A stretch of 64,000 nucleotides of DNA from Rhynchonema sp. JSB1_4 (GCA_030248065.1 JASAMV010005842.1:30842-94841), one strand, 5' to 3'. Counted from the first letter of the stretch, positions 24,647 to 38,600 are shown. Program-made: numbers and translations. Notes: generated from the letters alone by a model not told the origin.

Positions 24647-27600
24647 TTAACGCGGATCGGGCGTGAAGCGCAAATATGGTTTCTTGGACGGCAAATCGAC
24701 TGTCTTGAATCCTTTCGGGAACATCTTCTTCGCTTCTTCATCCGTCAACGACGGAATCACCATACAGTCGCCGCCGGCCTGCAAATTACTCGTGATGTTT
24801 CACAGGCGCCGAAATACAGTGCGTACCGTTTTCATTGTGAAACGCTCCAGCTGGTGAATAATATTAACTTTTCACAGTGTTATGGTCCAAAATCACAGGG
24901 CGGCCTTAGGTTAAATCCGGAAACCGGAATCCGGAAATATTTCCGGAAAACGCATTATTTTTGAATGTCAATTTTTGCGTTTTCCGGAAATATTTCCGGA
25001 GTCTGGAAATATCTTGTATTTTTGCATGCAAATTATTTCCGGTTTCCGGATTCCGGATTTAACCTAAGTTCGCCCTAATAACCCACCAACTGGTACTCTG
25101 CACGTGAAACATCCTCATACGGATCGAAAATGACGGATAGTGATCATGTTAACCTAAACGGCGCGGACCCAGCTGACTGGCGGTCCTATCCTCTAACAGC
25201 AGGCGCTCAAAATTATTGTTCGCACTGGCCTACGGAGCGTAGAATGCCCTTGTCAGCGTCACCACACTTTGGTGAATTTATAACAGAAAAATCAAGAAAA
25301 AATAATTACCTGCCAATCAACGGGCGTCGCCACCTTTTTCTCCGCCGTCAACTGCAGTGATTCGAGCACACGAAGGATCTCGCTGGAATTGGAAAAGGTT
25401 TTGGTTGAACACAAATCTATCCTTTTTACGGTGTCCCTCCTTTTAGCGTAAGACCTCTTAGCAGGGGATTTTTTCAATGCCATTTTGGTTACCAATTCGC
25501 TGTCAAGCACCAATGATCAAAGCATACGCTGAGTACTCTTTGCAGGAACCGAAAAATGCGGTTTAATGCGTCGCGGACTGTAATTTCCAATGAACGCTTG
25601 ATGTAAAATTGTGCTGCAAAAAAACGTACAACCCAACTGTCTATTTCCACACTCACTGAAAGTTTCGGCCGGTGGTGGCCGGATAGAGGATCTGCAGTTT
25701 CATGCGTTTGTCCGGGCCGAAAATGAACACCTGCGAAAGAATGTCGAATGACATCAGGCAGCCGACTGCTTGCTATTGTTCTGATCACACGAACATTTCG
25801 GTGGCATCAAACTTGCTGCTCGGTCTTTCACCTCATCAACGAGATTTCGTGATGTACGGACAGACTGGACACCAGTTTCAGCAAGCATGTGGTTACCACC
25901 AGACAAAAAAAGAAGAACAAATTTTCGCTACACTGGTCAAAATTAGTGGACTGCATCGGAAAATATCGCAAGACTGTGTACCCTAAATCCAAATAACTCG
26001 AGCCCTACAGGAACGATCGCCACGTGTGACACTGGACCTGGACCTATGATAAGTGAAACATCGCCCAAACGACCCAGTGTTGGTTCCTTATGTGCCATTT
26101 GTAGTGCAACTTGCGCCAACCCAAAATATTTATTTGAACTTGAACCTAGCTAAAAATTTGGTCAGGTATGACTTGAATTTTCACACCTGACCCGTCTGAG
26201 ACTGCGTCTGGGCCCTGGTACCCAGAAACCTTACATGGGAGCAAACTGCACCTGAAAATGATGAAACATCACGCATCCCCTCCGCACTCACCGCGCGCGC
26301 AGTGACAGGCATGCCTGATTTGTCCTTTTCATCGGCGTCCAACATTCCCAGCTGAACGGCTAGCTCGCGCTTGTCATCGGCGATGATTGGATAATCGACT
26401 GGCACTTTGCCATATGATTTGATGTCCTGTAAAATGGGGTACAATGCCGTGTACAGCTTTGTATGTATTCTTCAACGTGTAATATTTCCCAAATCAGCAG
26501 CCACGTCAGAATGTTTCACTATTCTGCCAGCTACGAAATCGAGCTTATGCTGGTATAGTTTGCCTTCAAACAAATCCAAACCAAACTAAATCTTGTGGAT
26601 AAGCTGTAACGCCAACGCCACGGCAGCGTATTGCGGGCGGACTTTGCGATATCGGGCTAGCCATGACATGCAACATGAAGCGCCAAATTTGTTTGTGTGA
26701 ATTACGATCAAAATGTTATTATAGTAACACCACGCCAACATGAGCCCGGTTTCGAAGGTGGCAGATCAATGAAACATTCAGACGTGGCTGCTGATTTGGA
26801 AAATCTTACACGTTGTAGAACACTACGTGGCGCATGATGATTTTCTCTTTCTATTCGTGTTGCAAACAAACCACCTACGAAATTGGGCTCGTGTTGGCGA
26901 AGTTTGCCTTTACTACGGATATGGATTAGAGCAGCCGATGTCTAACCAGCAGTAGATAAAGCAACCCAGCACACACACACACACGCGAACCTCAATCCAT
27001 CCGTTATGCGCTTCGGCCGAATCCACCGACAACGCGATCAACTTGCAGTTTCGCTTCGCAAATTCGCCGGCCAACTCACCAACGCGCGATAGTTCGGTGG
27101 TGCAAACGGGCGTGAAATCGGCGGGATGCGAGAAGAGAATGGCCCAGCTGCAGACGAACGGGGGTGCTTTATGGTTGAAGATGCGGAATATTAGTGCCGG
27201 CACGCATTCGCTCTGGTCACGTGACTTTGTGAATGACGCATCTTTGGATAATTGGAGCCAGTTTCTATTCCTTGTAGATATAAAATTTTACCAATGGGTA
27301 GAATTTTCAACCACCAAATTTGTGTGTGAAAGTTGCCGTTGTGCAAAATGTTTTCCCGACGGCGGGTTCCGACTTTTGTTACGCTTTTACCGATAAACAA
27401 ATATTTTCTCGGAACGACGATATTAACAACAAATTTTTCGATTGAAAATTCTACCCTTGAGTAAAATTTCAAATCTACACCGAATTGAAACTGGCTCTTG
27501 GTCGCACGAAAGTTTGACCATCGTAGAGGTTATCGCCAGCGCATTTATGAGGAACTGTTGCACTGGTCCGAAATAGGCAAGGTGAAAGCTCAAAAGTCAT

Positions 27601-27747
27601 ATGAGTCCAATCATCATGTTTAATTCCGCATCATTCTACACGAACATGAACTCACCCGTCACCAATCCACTTATGGAAGCTGTCGATTTTGCCCTTGTTG
27701 GTCGTGGCAGCGAAGTCCGGCACTGTATCACCCAGTTTGAGACCCAT
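24647..27747 (-). CDS. PRDX6: 1-Cys peroxiredoxin (PRDX6 type), complete, 6 exons
   Basis: Thiol peroxidase that reduces H2O2 and lipid hydroperoxides, normally cytosolic. Exons: 27656-27747, 26991-27147, 26292-26426, 25657-25730, 25310-25382, 24647-24778. They total 663 bases (220 residues plus stop) with phases matching and GT-AG borders; the human protein has 224 residues. It starts [12 protein letters not shown]. The peroxidatic motif FTPVCTTE places Cys at residue 46. Later family blocks are present: [34 protein letters not shown] and the C-terminal YLRFTPDPR. No resolving cysteine at the C terminus is seen, as expected for 1-Cys enzymes. The human lipase motif GDSWG reads GDGWA here, across the exon 1/2 junction, so the serine needed for phospholipase activity is absent. 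An AG site 23 bases before the ATG may be a leader splice site. Confidence 0.96.
24898..25075. mobile_element. TTTCCGGA hairpin MITE in a PRDX6 intron
   Basis: Near-identical to 2723-2900: gggcggccttaggttaaatc on the left, aacctaagttcgccc on the right, with ccggaaatatttccgg palindromes inside. It lies between PRDX6 exons 5 and 6. Confidence 0.8.
26463..26912. mobile_element. One partial and one full AAGGCAAACTAC-family MITE in a PRDX6 intron
   Basis: 26463-26572 is the right half of the element (ttcttcaacgtgtaa to atagtttgcctt). 26722-26912 is a full copy of the subfamily that begins tagtaacaccacgccaacat. Both lie between PRDX6 exons 2 and 3. Confidence 0.75.
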
Positions 27748-27785
27748 TTTCTTCTTCGTCTGGGTTTATGCTGAACTCAGAGCGA
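27748..27785 (-). promoter_or_regulatory. Possible leader splice acceptor upstream of PRDX6
   Basis: On the minus strand, gctctgagttcag ends 23 bases before the PRDX6 ATG, the same arrangement as in EFTUD2. It may mark a short leader intron or a trans-splice site. Confidence 0.3.
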
Positions 27786-29656
27786 TGCAGACTGGAGAAT
27801 AGCAGCGATTGTCTGGTGTGACACAACTGAAATAAAACGCGAACCTTTATAAAGATGAGTGATAACTCCTTATCGAAGGGTCAATCTGAGTGTAGTCGAG
27901 ACGGGTTTTACGACCGTATCACCCTGAATTCTTACACCTAAACGTTTCGGGCTACTGTAGCCACGTCGCGAGCGGTTTGCGTATGAAAGCGCATGGATTA
28001 TGAAACATTTAGCGCGCGTTTCTGTGTTGTTTATCGGCTTTACGCGCAAACCGCGCCACACGTGGCTGCAGTGACCCGAGACATTTCAGAAGTCTGCAAA
28101 GCACGGCTGGTTTGCCTTTATCAACAGGCAACAGCAGTGAAATAATATAATTAATTGTAATAAAATAGCAAAGTTGCAGATACAGGTAATGATTGCTGAA
28201 ACAATCTCCAATCCTCCAAAGAAATATCATCAACAGCATTCGGATGATGTTATCTCAATTTTATTCAATTTTGTGCGAGGCAATAACGTTAAACACGTTG
28301 AATGGTCGGTCCAGACAACTGCCACTAATTCGATGATGTATATTTTGCCCACTAATCAAGTTGACTGTTATTTTTAACCTGCTTGGCTAACCATCCAAAG
28401 GACAGTGATAAGACACGACTTTTACGTTTGGTATAGAATACTTGAAGGTAATATAACACTGTAATACGAGACTTTACACCAACAACATTTTGAACCGGTT
28501 TGGTGTCTGTGTATGCTAATGGTGAAAGGGGTTGGCGAGAAATACGATGGTGTTGTGCACACCGCTGAGTCTGTCTGCAAAAACCATTGCGCCTTTCAAT
28601 GCACACGGATGATTTTGATGCCACGTGATATTACGTATACGCATGAAGCACACATATGGTACACAACCGTTCAGCTCTGCTGGAGGTGAGTTTTATGAAA
28701 GTGTCCCGCAGAACTGGCTCAGTTGTACATAATATGCTAACAAGCATGGTATCAAAATCATGAACATACGCGGAACACACGTTGAAAAAGTGGCAGGTGC
28801 GCAGAGACTTAAAGGTGAAATTCAACTGCAATTTGTTGTGTATGTGTGCAGTGAGCAAAGGCAGGTTGTTTCACTCAGACAGGTATAAATGTCTGATGGG
28901 TGTTAAGCAGCATGGCATTTTGCCAAAAATAACCATGGTACCCGGCACTGTCTGTCAACAGTCTAATGTTTTACATGCATGAAATGCCCAACATTATACT
29001 CGTACAAATTCGGAGAGACAGAGAATGATAACCACACAATCGAAATCGCAATATAACAACAAACTCAAACAACATCAAAATCAACACGAATGTAACAACG
29101 AAATTGGTTCGGCTGTGTGATGCAGCAAAGCCATACAGAAACACAACAAGACAAGATTGAGTGCATGACTACGCGTAATAAGCAGACACAAAAACGTGAT
29201 CTTGCCGTTCAGAATATTGATGGCGCACGGCACACATAAATGGCCAAAAACGCGCGTTTGCAAGCCTGAGCCAAAGTCGGCAACGAGACTCCTAAATCAT
29301 AAAGGCAGCAAGTATTGTTGCGCTGCAGCAGGGGCACTGCGCTCAAACGCACGAGCTCAATATTCGGAGTTGACCATTACACGACTGCTAAAAAGAACAA
29401 CGGCACTAGTTAGGCTCGTACCCAGCAACGATTTATGTTGAAGCCTAACCCTGAGTGCACGCTTAATATTACAAACGATAAACTGCATTCACAGATCTAA
29501 CGCAATGCGCGTCCACCACAAGACCAAACCGTATCGTTTGTTATCAACAATAAACCTAAATTCGAAACCACTGCTGGACCCGTGCTCTACCAGAACCAGT
29601 GCCACACGAACGACAAACGAAAACAAAAAAAAACACAACAAACGCAACAAAACAAA
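27748..29656. other. Intergenic region between PRDX6 and EFTUD2
   Basis: About 1.9 kb with no supported exon. A short inverted repeat is readable near 27970-28065 (gcgagcggtttgcg and cgcgcaaaccgcgcc). Otherwise unique sequence. Confidence 0.5.
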
Positions 29657-32600
29657 TCACATGGGATACGAGAACATGACGTCTTGTTTGGCCAGTTCCA
29701 GCAACATGGGATCATCGAAGAATTTATTGATGCTCACATCCTCGCTGAGTCCCTTGCGTCGTCGCGTTTTGATCATGAACTCACGTGCCAAATGCGGCGG
29801 CGGTTGGGGCTCCAGGGGACGAATGTTGATCGTTTTGTCAAGCGGGTCGCCCGGCACAATCTGTGCGTGGGTGAGAGTTGGATAATTATTGAAAAGTGAC
29901 TGACTAGAGGAACGCTTTTTAGCCCTATTTTTTTGGCACAGTCTACCACCCTCTGCATAGTGAGACCCTATTCTGAATACTTTTAAACGATATTTTGGTC
30001 CCAAATCTATAATTAAACTCCTCGAGGATTCAAAAAACTGAACTCAATCATGTAACCTCACCTGAGTAGTCAGTTTTGCCCCTTTCAAACTATTTAGAGA
30101 ACTATTTTATGCGAAGCACGGGTCTATTAGAAGGAGAATGGGTCTAACAGCCACCACAGCAAGACAATCTACTGCACACTTGCGAGCTGTAAAACGTCGA
30201 AATTCTACACAAATTTACACAGCAGAATTCGCGTCAGAAAACGTAACAATCCGATCATGCACAAACCTGCCAATGATGGAACACGCTGACGCAGAACGCC
30301 TGTCCCTGAGTGTGCGTTCGCAAATCGGTCTCGAAGCCGAACGAGTCCACCGTTGGCATGAACGCTTTGATCGCGTACAGCGGCGAGCCGGGAATCGGCA
30401 GATCTTGCGTCACGTGACCGCTGGAATATGACCAAATAGACGGTCAGTTAAGGTCGCGGTTATATCTGTCCATTTTGGGCCTGTGGTGGAGCACTGGTGT
30501 AGCTGCGAGGGGGGAGTGGGGGGTACAGTAGGTAGGTAGGTCGACGCTCCATCCTGGTACAGTAGGTTGCGATTTATTTGCTTAAAACGGTACAAAAATC
30601 GGTATTTTTTATTCCACATAGGCGAAAAATCGCGTGCTATGCGCGAAATTTGCGTTTTAGAGCACATTTTCATCAACATTTAGACCTAAAAAATTTTGTT
30701 CCCCACTAGCTCGGTCGGTACAGTAGGTAGGTTGCCGCCCCACATGTTTGTGGCACAGTAGGTTGCCGCCCCGCCTGGGTAGCTACACCACTGCTGTGCA
30801 GAATGAGGACAAATTTTTGTCTGAACCACATTTTGTGATTCCGTTCGAGCACTGTCGGCCAGTGTGAAAGTTGTTCATTTGGTGCAGGGGAACAACTTTT
30901 ACGCTGGTCGAAATTAGTGATCCAACGCTGTCACCAAAAAATATGATCAAACAATAACTTGTCCTCATTGTGCATGAGCCGAAAATGAACAAGTGTTCCT
31001 CCAGCTTTAGATTTGGCTGGCTAAAGACACGTATCACGCACGGTCAAATCAACTGTAGTTTTCTTACAAACACGCAAGTTTGTTCGACTCGGACGCACAA
31101 TGATTTTGACAATTTTTTATAACTACTTTTGACCCGTATAAATTGTGTTGATCAGGAAAGAACTTCATTTCACTGGTCAAAACTACCGTGCGCACTGAAA
31201 AAAGCGCGTTCCCTTACAGTGAAGTGGAGCGCCCTGCACTGAGGAAAACTTTAACGAAAAAAAAAACCAGGGCGAGCGAGGAGCACGAACATCATTTTTC
31301 AAGGTGACACGAATTTTCACAATTAAAACACTACAGTGTGACCAGTGACGTACCGTCTTCGCGCCAGCACCGTGTACACGGCTGAGACACAATCAGCGGG
31401 CGCCGTGACCTCAACGAAATTGTACGGTTCCATCAAACGTGGTGTCGCCTGTGAAATGTTCCATCAAAATTTCGCTGATGATATTGGTGTGTGTGGGTGT
31501 GGGTCACCCACCCACACACTTGAAAATAAACCCGCACACCCACAGACATTAGAAAGTGCCGCACAACACCAACCATGAGGAATGCTGAGTAGGCGACTCG
31601 ACGCGCTGTCGGGATCACCTGCCCGCCGCCGCGCGCGATCGGCTCGTCGGCAATAACGGCATCGAGAATTTTGAATTTCACGTTGCGAATGGCTGTAAAG
31701 GCCTAGCTATACTTCGTTCTCTCGGAGAACAGAGAACAAATTCTCGCGCGCTGATTGGCTGTTGAACATACTGGACCAATCAGCGCGCGAGAATTTGTTC
31801 TTTGTTCTCTGAGAGAACGAAGTATAGCTAGGCTTTATAATAGTCGTAGTAACATTACGCGAACATGAGGACGATGTCGGAGGTGGTGTGCTTGCAAAAC
31901 GAACAGAAAGAGAAAATCCTCATGCACCACGTTGTAGTGTACAACGTGCATAGTAACACCAGACCAACACGAGTCCAATTTCGGAGGTGGCCGATTAGTC
32001 CAGGGTTTTTTTTTTCAAAATTTACTAGGTGCAACTTAGGTGCAACCCCCCAATTTTTAGGTGCAAGCTGGCCAAAGTAGGTGCAAGCCCTACTTTGAAT
32101 AAAAAACGCCGATTTTAGGTGTTTTTTGCCTGGTCATGCGTTTTAATGCTATTTGCGTGCTTTTAGAAGTTCAACAAAGTTGGAACGCAATGAATAGTCG
32201 CTTTCCCAAGCATGCTTATTACCAATACCAGGTACTAACTGTGCGCGAAGTGCAATCAGACCAATAAATATTTTTTGTCGATGTCGACCAAACACCAAAG
32301 CAGAGGTCACAATTGGGCCGCGATTTTGGGCTTTTGGCTCGGGCCGGGCCCGGCCCGAAGCCTCTGAAGTGACTTATTTTACTGAAAAAAGTAGGGATTT
32401 TTTTGTCAAAAATACTAAAATTTCTGACGGATTCGGCAAGTAAGTGATCAGTATTGTCCAGTGGTGTAGCTACCCAGGCGGGGCGGCAACCTACTGTACC
32501 ACTAAAATGTGGGGCTACAACCTACCTACCAGTGGTGTGGCTACCCAGGCGTGCAATCAACCTACTGTACCACCAGAAAGGCCTGCAATCAACCTACCTG

Positions 32601-35600
32601 CTGTACCGGCCGAGCTAGGGGGGGAACAAAATTTTTGACGTCTAAATTTTGATGAAAATGTGCTCTAAAATCCTAATTTCGCGCGCATCGCGCGATTTTT
32701 CGCCTATTTGGAGTGAAAAATATCGATTTTATACCAAGGGGTACCTAACCTACTGTACCAAGGGGGACCCCACCCCCTGCTGCACCATTGGTATTGTCTG
32801 TCTGACGACTTTTTAGGAAAACAATGAATTTTCAACCAAAAAAATTGGCTCAAAAATTCGCAAAAATTATGACAAAAATTGGGTTAAAATCTGAGCCAAA
32901 AATTCGGGCCGGGCCGGGCCGGAGATTTGGGGGTTCGGGCCGGGCCGGGCTGGAGATTTGGGGGTTCGGGTCGGGCCGGGCCGGAGATTTGAGGGCTCGA
33001 TTGCGACCTCTGCACCAAAGGTTTCGATGGAATTTAGTGGAAGGAACGAAGAAGCCGCGCAGCGCATTTTTTTTCGTTTCTAAGGTTTTCGAACCTTAAA
33101 AGATGCTGTATAAATGCTAAATTAAGGAAATAAGGGCTCAAAATGTTAGGTGCAAGCTTGCACCTAACCCTGAATTTTTAGGTGCAATTCTGATTTTTTA
33201 GGTGCAAATTGCACCTAAAAAGTGTCTAAAAAAAACTATGGATTAGTCAAACGTTCATACGCGGCTGCTGATCTCGGAAATGTTGCACGTTGTAGAATAC
33301 AACGTGGTGTATGAGGATTTTCTCTTTCTATTCGTTTCGTAACCACACCACCTCCCAAATCGGGCTCGTGTTGACGTAGTTTGCCTTTATATGGATAACA
33401 CAGCTTGCATTCAACTGCTGATGTTTGTTGCACAACAACCATATAACCAGGCAACTGCACTGTTGCACGACGATACTAACACAAATGGTACATGAGGATT
33501 TTCTCTTTCTTTTCGTTTTACGCACGTGTACAGCACTTTCAGAGTTGGGCTAGTTGTCAACCATACCGATCCTATTGGGTGAATCAGTTAAGCAACAAGA
33601 AACGAAAATGATTCGACGTTGGCATAAAACCAGAAGAGAAATAAAGTCAGCTGAAGAAATGAAGGCAGCAGTCAAGACCGGAAACAACTATTAAATTTAA
33701 TGAAAACATACACTTGCAAACGTGAAGTAAATTTCGGGCAAATGTTGTGCCTTGAAAAAATATTCTTTGACCATGACTGCAGCGACATCATACGCACCAG
33801 CCGCAGGCGTGCCTATCAAAGTGCGATATCGGTGAACCACAACTCCAAAAATTATCAGCGAAACCATTGTACTATTCTTGTGATCATAAACGACGAATGT
33901 TGTTGAAAACTTCAACTAACGTTCCTCACACAATGGTCCCTCCCTGGTGGCCCATTGGAATCCCTGCACCACCGAGTCCCTAATCGATCCAAGTAGGTTC
34001 TTGTCGACCTCCGACGGTAGAGTGTCGTCAACGAGAATGTTGGGTCCGGCCATGTCGGGCCCGAAGGCCCAAATCGATCGGGCCGCCAGAAGATCCCATT
34101 CGTATTTCGTTTGAAAGAACTCGCCCAGACGCTTTCTGCGCAAGCAAATGAGACGAAAATTATTTTCGTCATATTCGGTTGAAAGGCGTATATACTGTAT
34201 GTAGTTGCAATTTTACCGAAACAATATATTTGCTGAAAAAAGTCTTTTCAATATTTTTTCAGGCCAAAAGTTAGTGGCCTGCTCAAATGCGGTACATTTG
34301 GGCAAACTCTGGTCTAAAATTGCTTCATGAGGAAACGTCATGATGGACAAGTCGACGACAGCACACAAAAATAATGTCTTTGCGCAATTTGAGAAACTGA
34401 CCGATTTTCCAAGTTTTTTTTGGAAATTTTTCTGAAAATTTCCAATATTTTTCCAGTGCCCGGAAAAATATCGGTTTGTCAATTTGGCCTCTGAAGTTTT
34501 TTCGTTTCTGTTCAGGAACATACGGTTTTTCCATCTGCAACTATAGAAAGGTGTATCCACTTCAAAATGGAGATCGTGGGACGGTACCGGCCATTTTCGG
34601 TTTTTGCCAGCACAATAAAAAACGTTGGGGAACCAACCTGGGCCATGTGATTTGCACGATTTCTTGCTCAATGTCTTCAGCCAAGCCCTTCTCAAGTGGT
34701 TCAGCAATCATGTTCAGCTTGTTCCTGTAATTGAGGAACATGGAAAACTTTAAAGCTCCAGAAACGAGAGGCAAGTTCGAGCATGAACACGAATCTATGT
34801 ATCCATGTACCCCAGGTTCTGTGGTCGAGACTTTTCCAAAAAACCTCAAACCGTTTTTAGAGCAAAGATGGCGGCGGTGCTTTTAGACGGAAGCGAGTGG
34901 TGCAAAAAACGTTTCGAATCGGCCAGATAAATCCGAGAACAATCCGGAAAATTGTTTCCAACACAACAAAAAACAGAAATGACTAAGGGTGGAATTTTCG
35001 AAACGGTGTAAAGGTCAGTTGGGCGTAAAGGTCGGCGTAGAGTTCGGTCGAAAGCTCGGTCGGCGTAGCTCGGTGTAGACGTGAAACATTGCCTGTTATT
35101 AACGTGGAATGTTTCAAGTTTACATTGAGCTGTCGACCGAGCTTTCCACCGACCTTTACACCCAACGGACCTTTACACCGTTTCGATAATATCACCCTAC
35201 AACCGACTTTTTATTGGGCGTCTCGGCGAAACACTTCAACGAGGACGTGTCAACGACGGTCTCGCAAAACGACACCACCGGATCAGCGACTTTGATGTCG
35301 ATCTCAGCAAATACTTTGCGCAAATCGTGCATCACGCTGTCCATGTACACCTCGCCCGTGCCCAACAGAACGTGTTCACCAGACTCCTCGACCTGGAATT
35401 GAACTGCTGATAGACTGACTGTCATACGCTACGTACGCTTTAGCAATATTCAATCACTACGTAGAACGGTAATCAGGAGAAGGATAATATTTGCAGCCTG
35501 GAACCAAACGATCATTCAAAAATATTCACCAAACAATCGTGTATAGAGCAGGGTTTTGTTATAATAAAGTCACTATAAAGAGCGTACACTATGATAATAT

Positions 35601-38600
35601 GACATAAGACAACAAGTGATTTGTCAAGTAGAGTGTATACTGGCGGAACAACCAGTTTTTTACATTTCGCAACCGCAAACAACTAATAACCCTGCAAAGA
35701 ACTGCAGTGTATAAGCATAGGGGAAGAACAAATAAAGTATTTTCAGACAATTACAGTGTTGCTTATGGGTGCTTTTGTACCTCATTGTGACTAAGATCGT
35801 TGAAACAAGCCACATTGATATCGTCCGCGTTCTACAAAAATTGTTCTGAAGAAAAATTTTTCCCAACTCCTGTCAAAAAAATTGGAAAATTTCGTCAGAG
35901 ATGACCGATGTTTCCTGGAGACTAAGGGAATTACAGTTTTTTACGTCCCAGATGGACCCGATTTTTTTCGGTTTTTTTTTCATTTGCCAGTATAGTCAAG
36001 AGTGCAGCAAAGTTTCTACAAAATACTTTCGATCTGAAAGAAAAATAGGTGCTGCAAAGCATCGGATGCAGCAGCAGCGCATTGAAACAGCGAAACACAC
36101 GCCGTTAATTCACAGCCTACACGAGTAAAATAATAATAATTCGACATTAAAGTGCAACTTGAACCCAAAAACAACGAGCCCGACCTTTGTCGTGAGCAGC
36201 GGGTACGATTTGTTGACCTTGCGCAGTCCGTCCAACATCTTGGGCAATTCAGACGGGTTGATCGGTTCCACGGCTATTTTCATCACCGATTTGGTGTTGA
36301 ATTTGAGTGGACGAAAGATGTACACCTGTGTGCGTGTCTGTGAGATTACATATTTATTTTTTTTTTATTTGAGTTTTTGCACCTCCAGTGCCAGGTGAAT
36401 GCAAACGCCCGCCCGCAAAATCCTGTCTGAAAAACATGAAAATCTAATGTGAATTGAAATCACAGTTTCAATATATCACAGACAAACATCACATATCACA
36501 GACAAATTCGGTTTATTTTTATAAATTTTTCTGCCCTTATTATCTTCATCAAAATGACGCAAAACGGTACAGTGCTCGGCAAAACCTTGGTGCTACAACA
36601 GTGTACGGTTAGTGGGTGGGATGTCTGGTATCGGGTGCCGAAAAAGTGTAGGCGTCGGGTGTCGAGTTTTTGTGACCCGACTGCCGACGCTAACGGTTCA
36701 AAACATCAGATTTGCTGACAGAAAAAAGAATTATGAGAGAAAAGTTTTTCAGAACCAAATGTTTCCGAAGGCACAGAATGGCCACGTGTCACTCCAAAAG
36801 CCCACCCCATCGCAACCAAATCATCTCGGAACTAACGAGAAAAAAAGCGAAAAACGATTGGATAAACAACGAACATCTTCCTCCATCATTGGTTCGGTGA
36901 TCGTCGACGTTTTTACGATGGGCGTGTCGATGCCTTCGATCAGCACCCAATTACCGGCCGGCACTCGGTTCACTTCGAGGTTATATCTGTAGGAAAAAAT
37001 GTTTTTTTCGCCATTTGTTGACAAAATACTGGGTCCTTCCTTGGTGCACAAGATCGTGGTGTTCATTGCAGGTAAAAGCGGGCACGCACTTGAAAACGAG
37101 TTTTTTTGGGTCCCACATTTTTATATTCTTATTTTCATACTGCGCAAATCACTTATGCACTATTTCTGCCCTCAGCACACGGGGCTGGTCTATGGCGCGT
37201 GTAACATCAACCGTCCACAATCTGCTCAGAAACGGCAACTGACTCCAACAAGCAACAGCGCATTACTCGCCAAATCACTTGGTGTAGAGGGCATGGTAGA
37301 CCTAGACAGGGTTAACCCCACCCAACCCCTTACCACCGGGCGAGCTTTCACGCACCTGGCTTCGCACACCCACAATCGTCCGATGATGAGCACCCTCGAG
37401 TCCTCCTCATCCTGGATCGTATAGTTCTCGCCCAATAATCGAGCCTCTTGGCCGGCATACAATGTACCGCTGAAGACACGGCCGAGCACGTGGAAACTCG
37501 TCGCGTCTTGTGTCGCATAGTTCTTCGACGTGTGCACCATTAGTGGACCCTGAAATTGCATTTTTCTTGTCAATAAATCAGCATCCACGTGGAAAAAATC
37601 TTCCGTTTTTTTTTATTTGCACGCGAAAGTTGGAAGGCGAGACGCAGTTGCACCAAAAGTTTTGACACCCTTGTGAATCTTTAAACAAGCCGCGTTAGAA
37701 ATATTGGCCGAAGTGATGTTCTGCGTGATAGTGCAGCGCATTTTTTGGAAACAAATGTAAAATAGCGAGTTGTCGGTGACATTCACAACAAAGTTTCGAA
37801 CAAACCTGTTCAACAGAGAAAACAAGTACTCCGATTAGTTTGGTTAGTAGGCTCACACATTCGGAGTGCATATGATCATTATTAAATGATGACAAGTGAC
37901 GTTAAAAACTTCAACAATGAAAAATCCCAAACATCAGGATGGCATTTCATCAACTGCTTGGTCAGCGTCGAGTCCATCGGCCCGGTGTACGCGTGCTCGA
38001 TCTTGGTGATCGCGTTGGCAGCTGGTGACAGCACGTTTTGTGTGATGATGTCGGTCAGACCTGTCAATCAAGTTGGTCAATCAAATTTATATCAGCACGA
38101 AAAATACTTACTTTTTCCATCAATTTTATGTAATTACGCAGCCACGACAGATAAACTTGTAAGAAAATTTCTTCGGGCGCATAATCACAGCGAGATTCAC
38201 CAAATTAAGCCAGGAACAATTCGTGGGTCGTATGAAACTTGGCGATCGGTTCGGGACTGGTTCGCCACATGATGCACATTTATGCATATTTCAGGATTTA
38301 AATTTTTTTTAAAACTTCGGACAGTGCTAAGGTGGTTGCGAAAGACAATAAAAGATCACCGACAGGTTAGTCACTGACATGTTGCCACAAGTAAGGGTAC
38401 AATCTTGAATTTGAAGCACAAACGCTGTTGGGTTTCAGCCAGCAGGTAAGTACCATGTCGCTTCATCAATATCGATCTGGGCAAAAGCAGTCCAACCTTG
38501 AAAATCGCCGAAAAACCGCTTGCAGATCAGCGACAACAACGGGCGAATGTTCATTTTCTGTTCCTCTTTGCTCAATCGCACGTTCAGTTCGTCGAGCACA

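Larger units (their letters stand above)
32001..33240. mobile_element. hAT-like element rich in AGGTGCAA, TSD GATTAGTC
   Basis: It starts cagggttttttttttc and ends aaaaaaaactatg, with AGGTGCAA repeats near both ends (some inverted). The 8-base duplication gattagtc is at 31993-32000 and 33241-33248. It hosts the element at 32301-33012. Confidence 0.88.
31950..33390. mobile_element. AAGGCAAACTAC-family MITE split by a nest of three further elements
   Basis: The left part is 31950-32000 (tagtaacaccagaccaacac onward) and the right part 33241-33390, ending cgtagtttgcctt. Removing 32001-33240 and one copy of gattagtc restores a normal-length family member. It lies in the EFTUD2 intron between exons 17 and 18. 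Confidence 0.82.
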
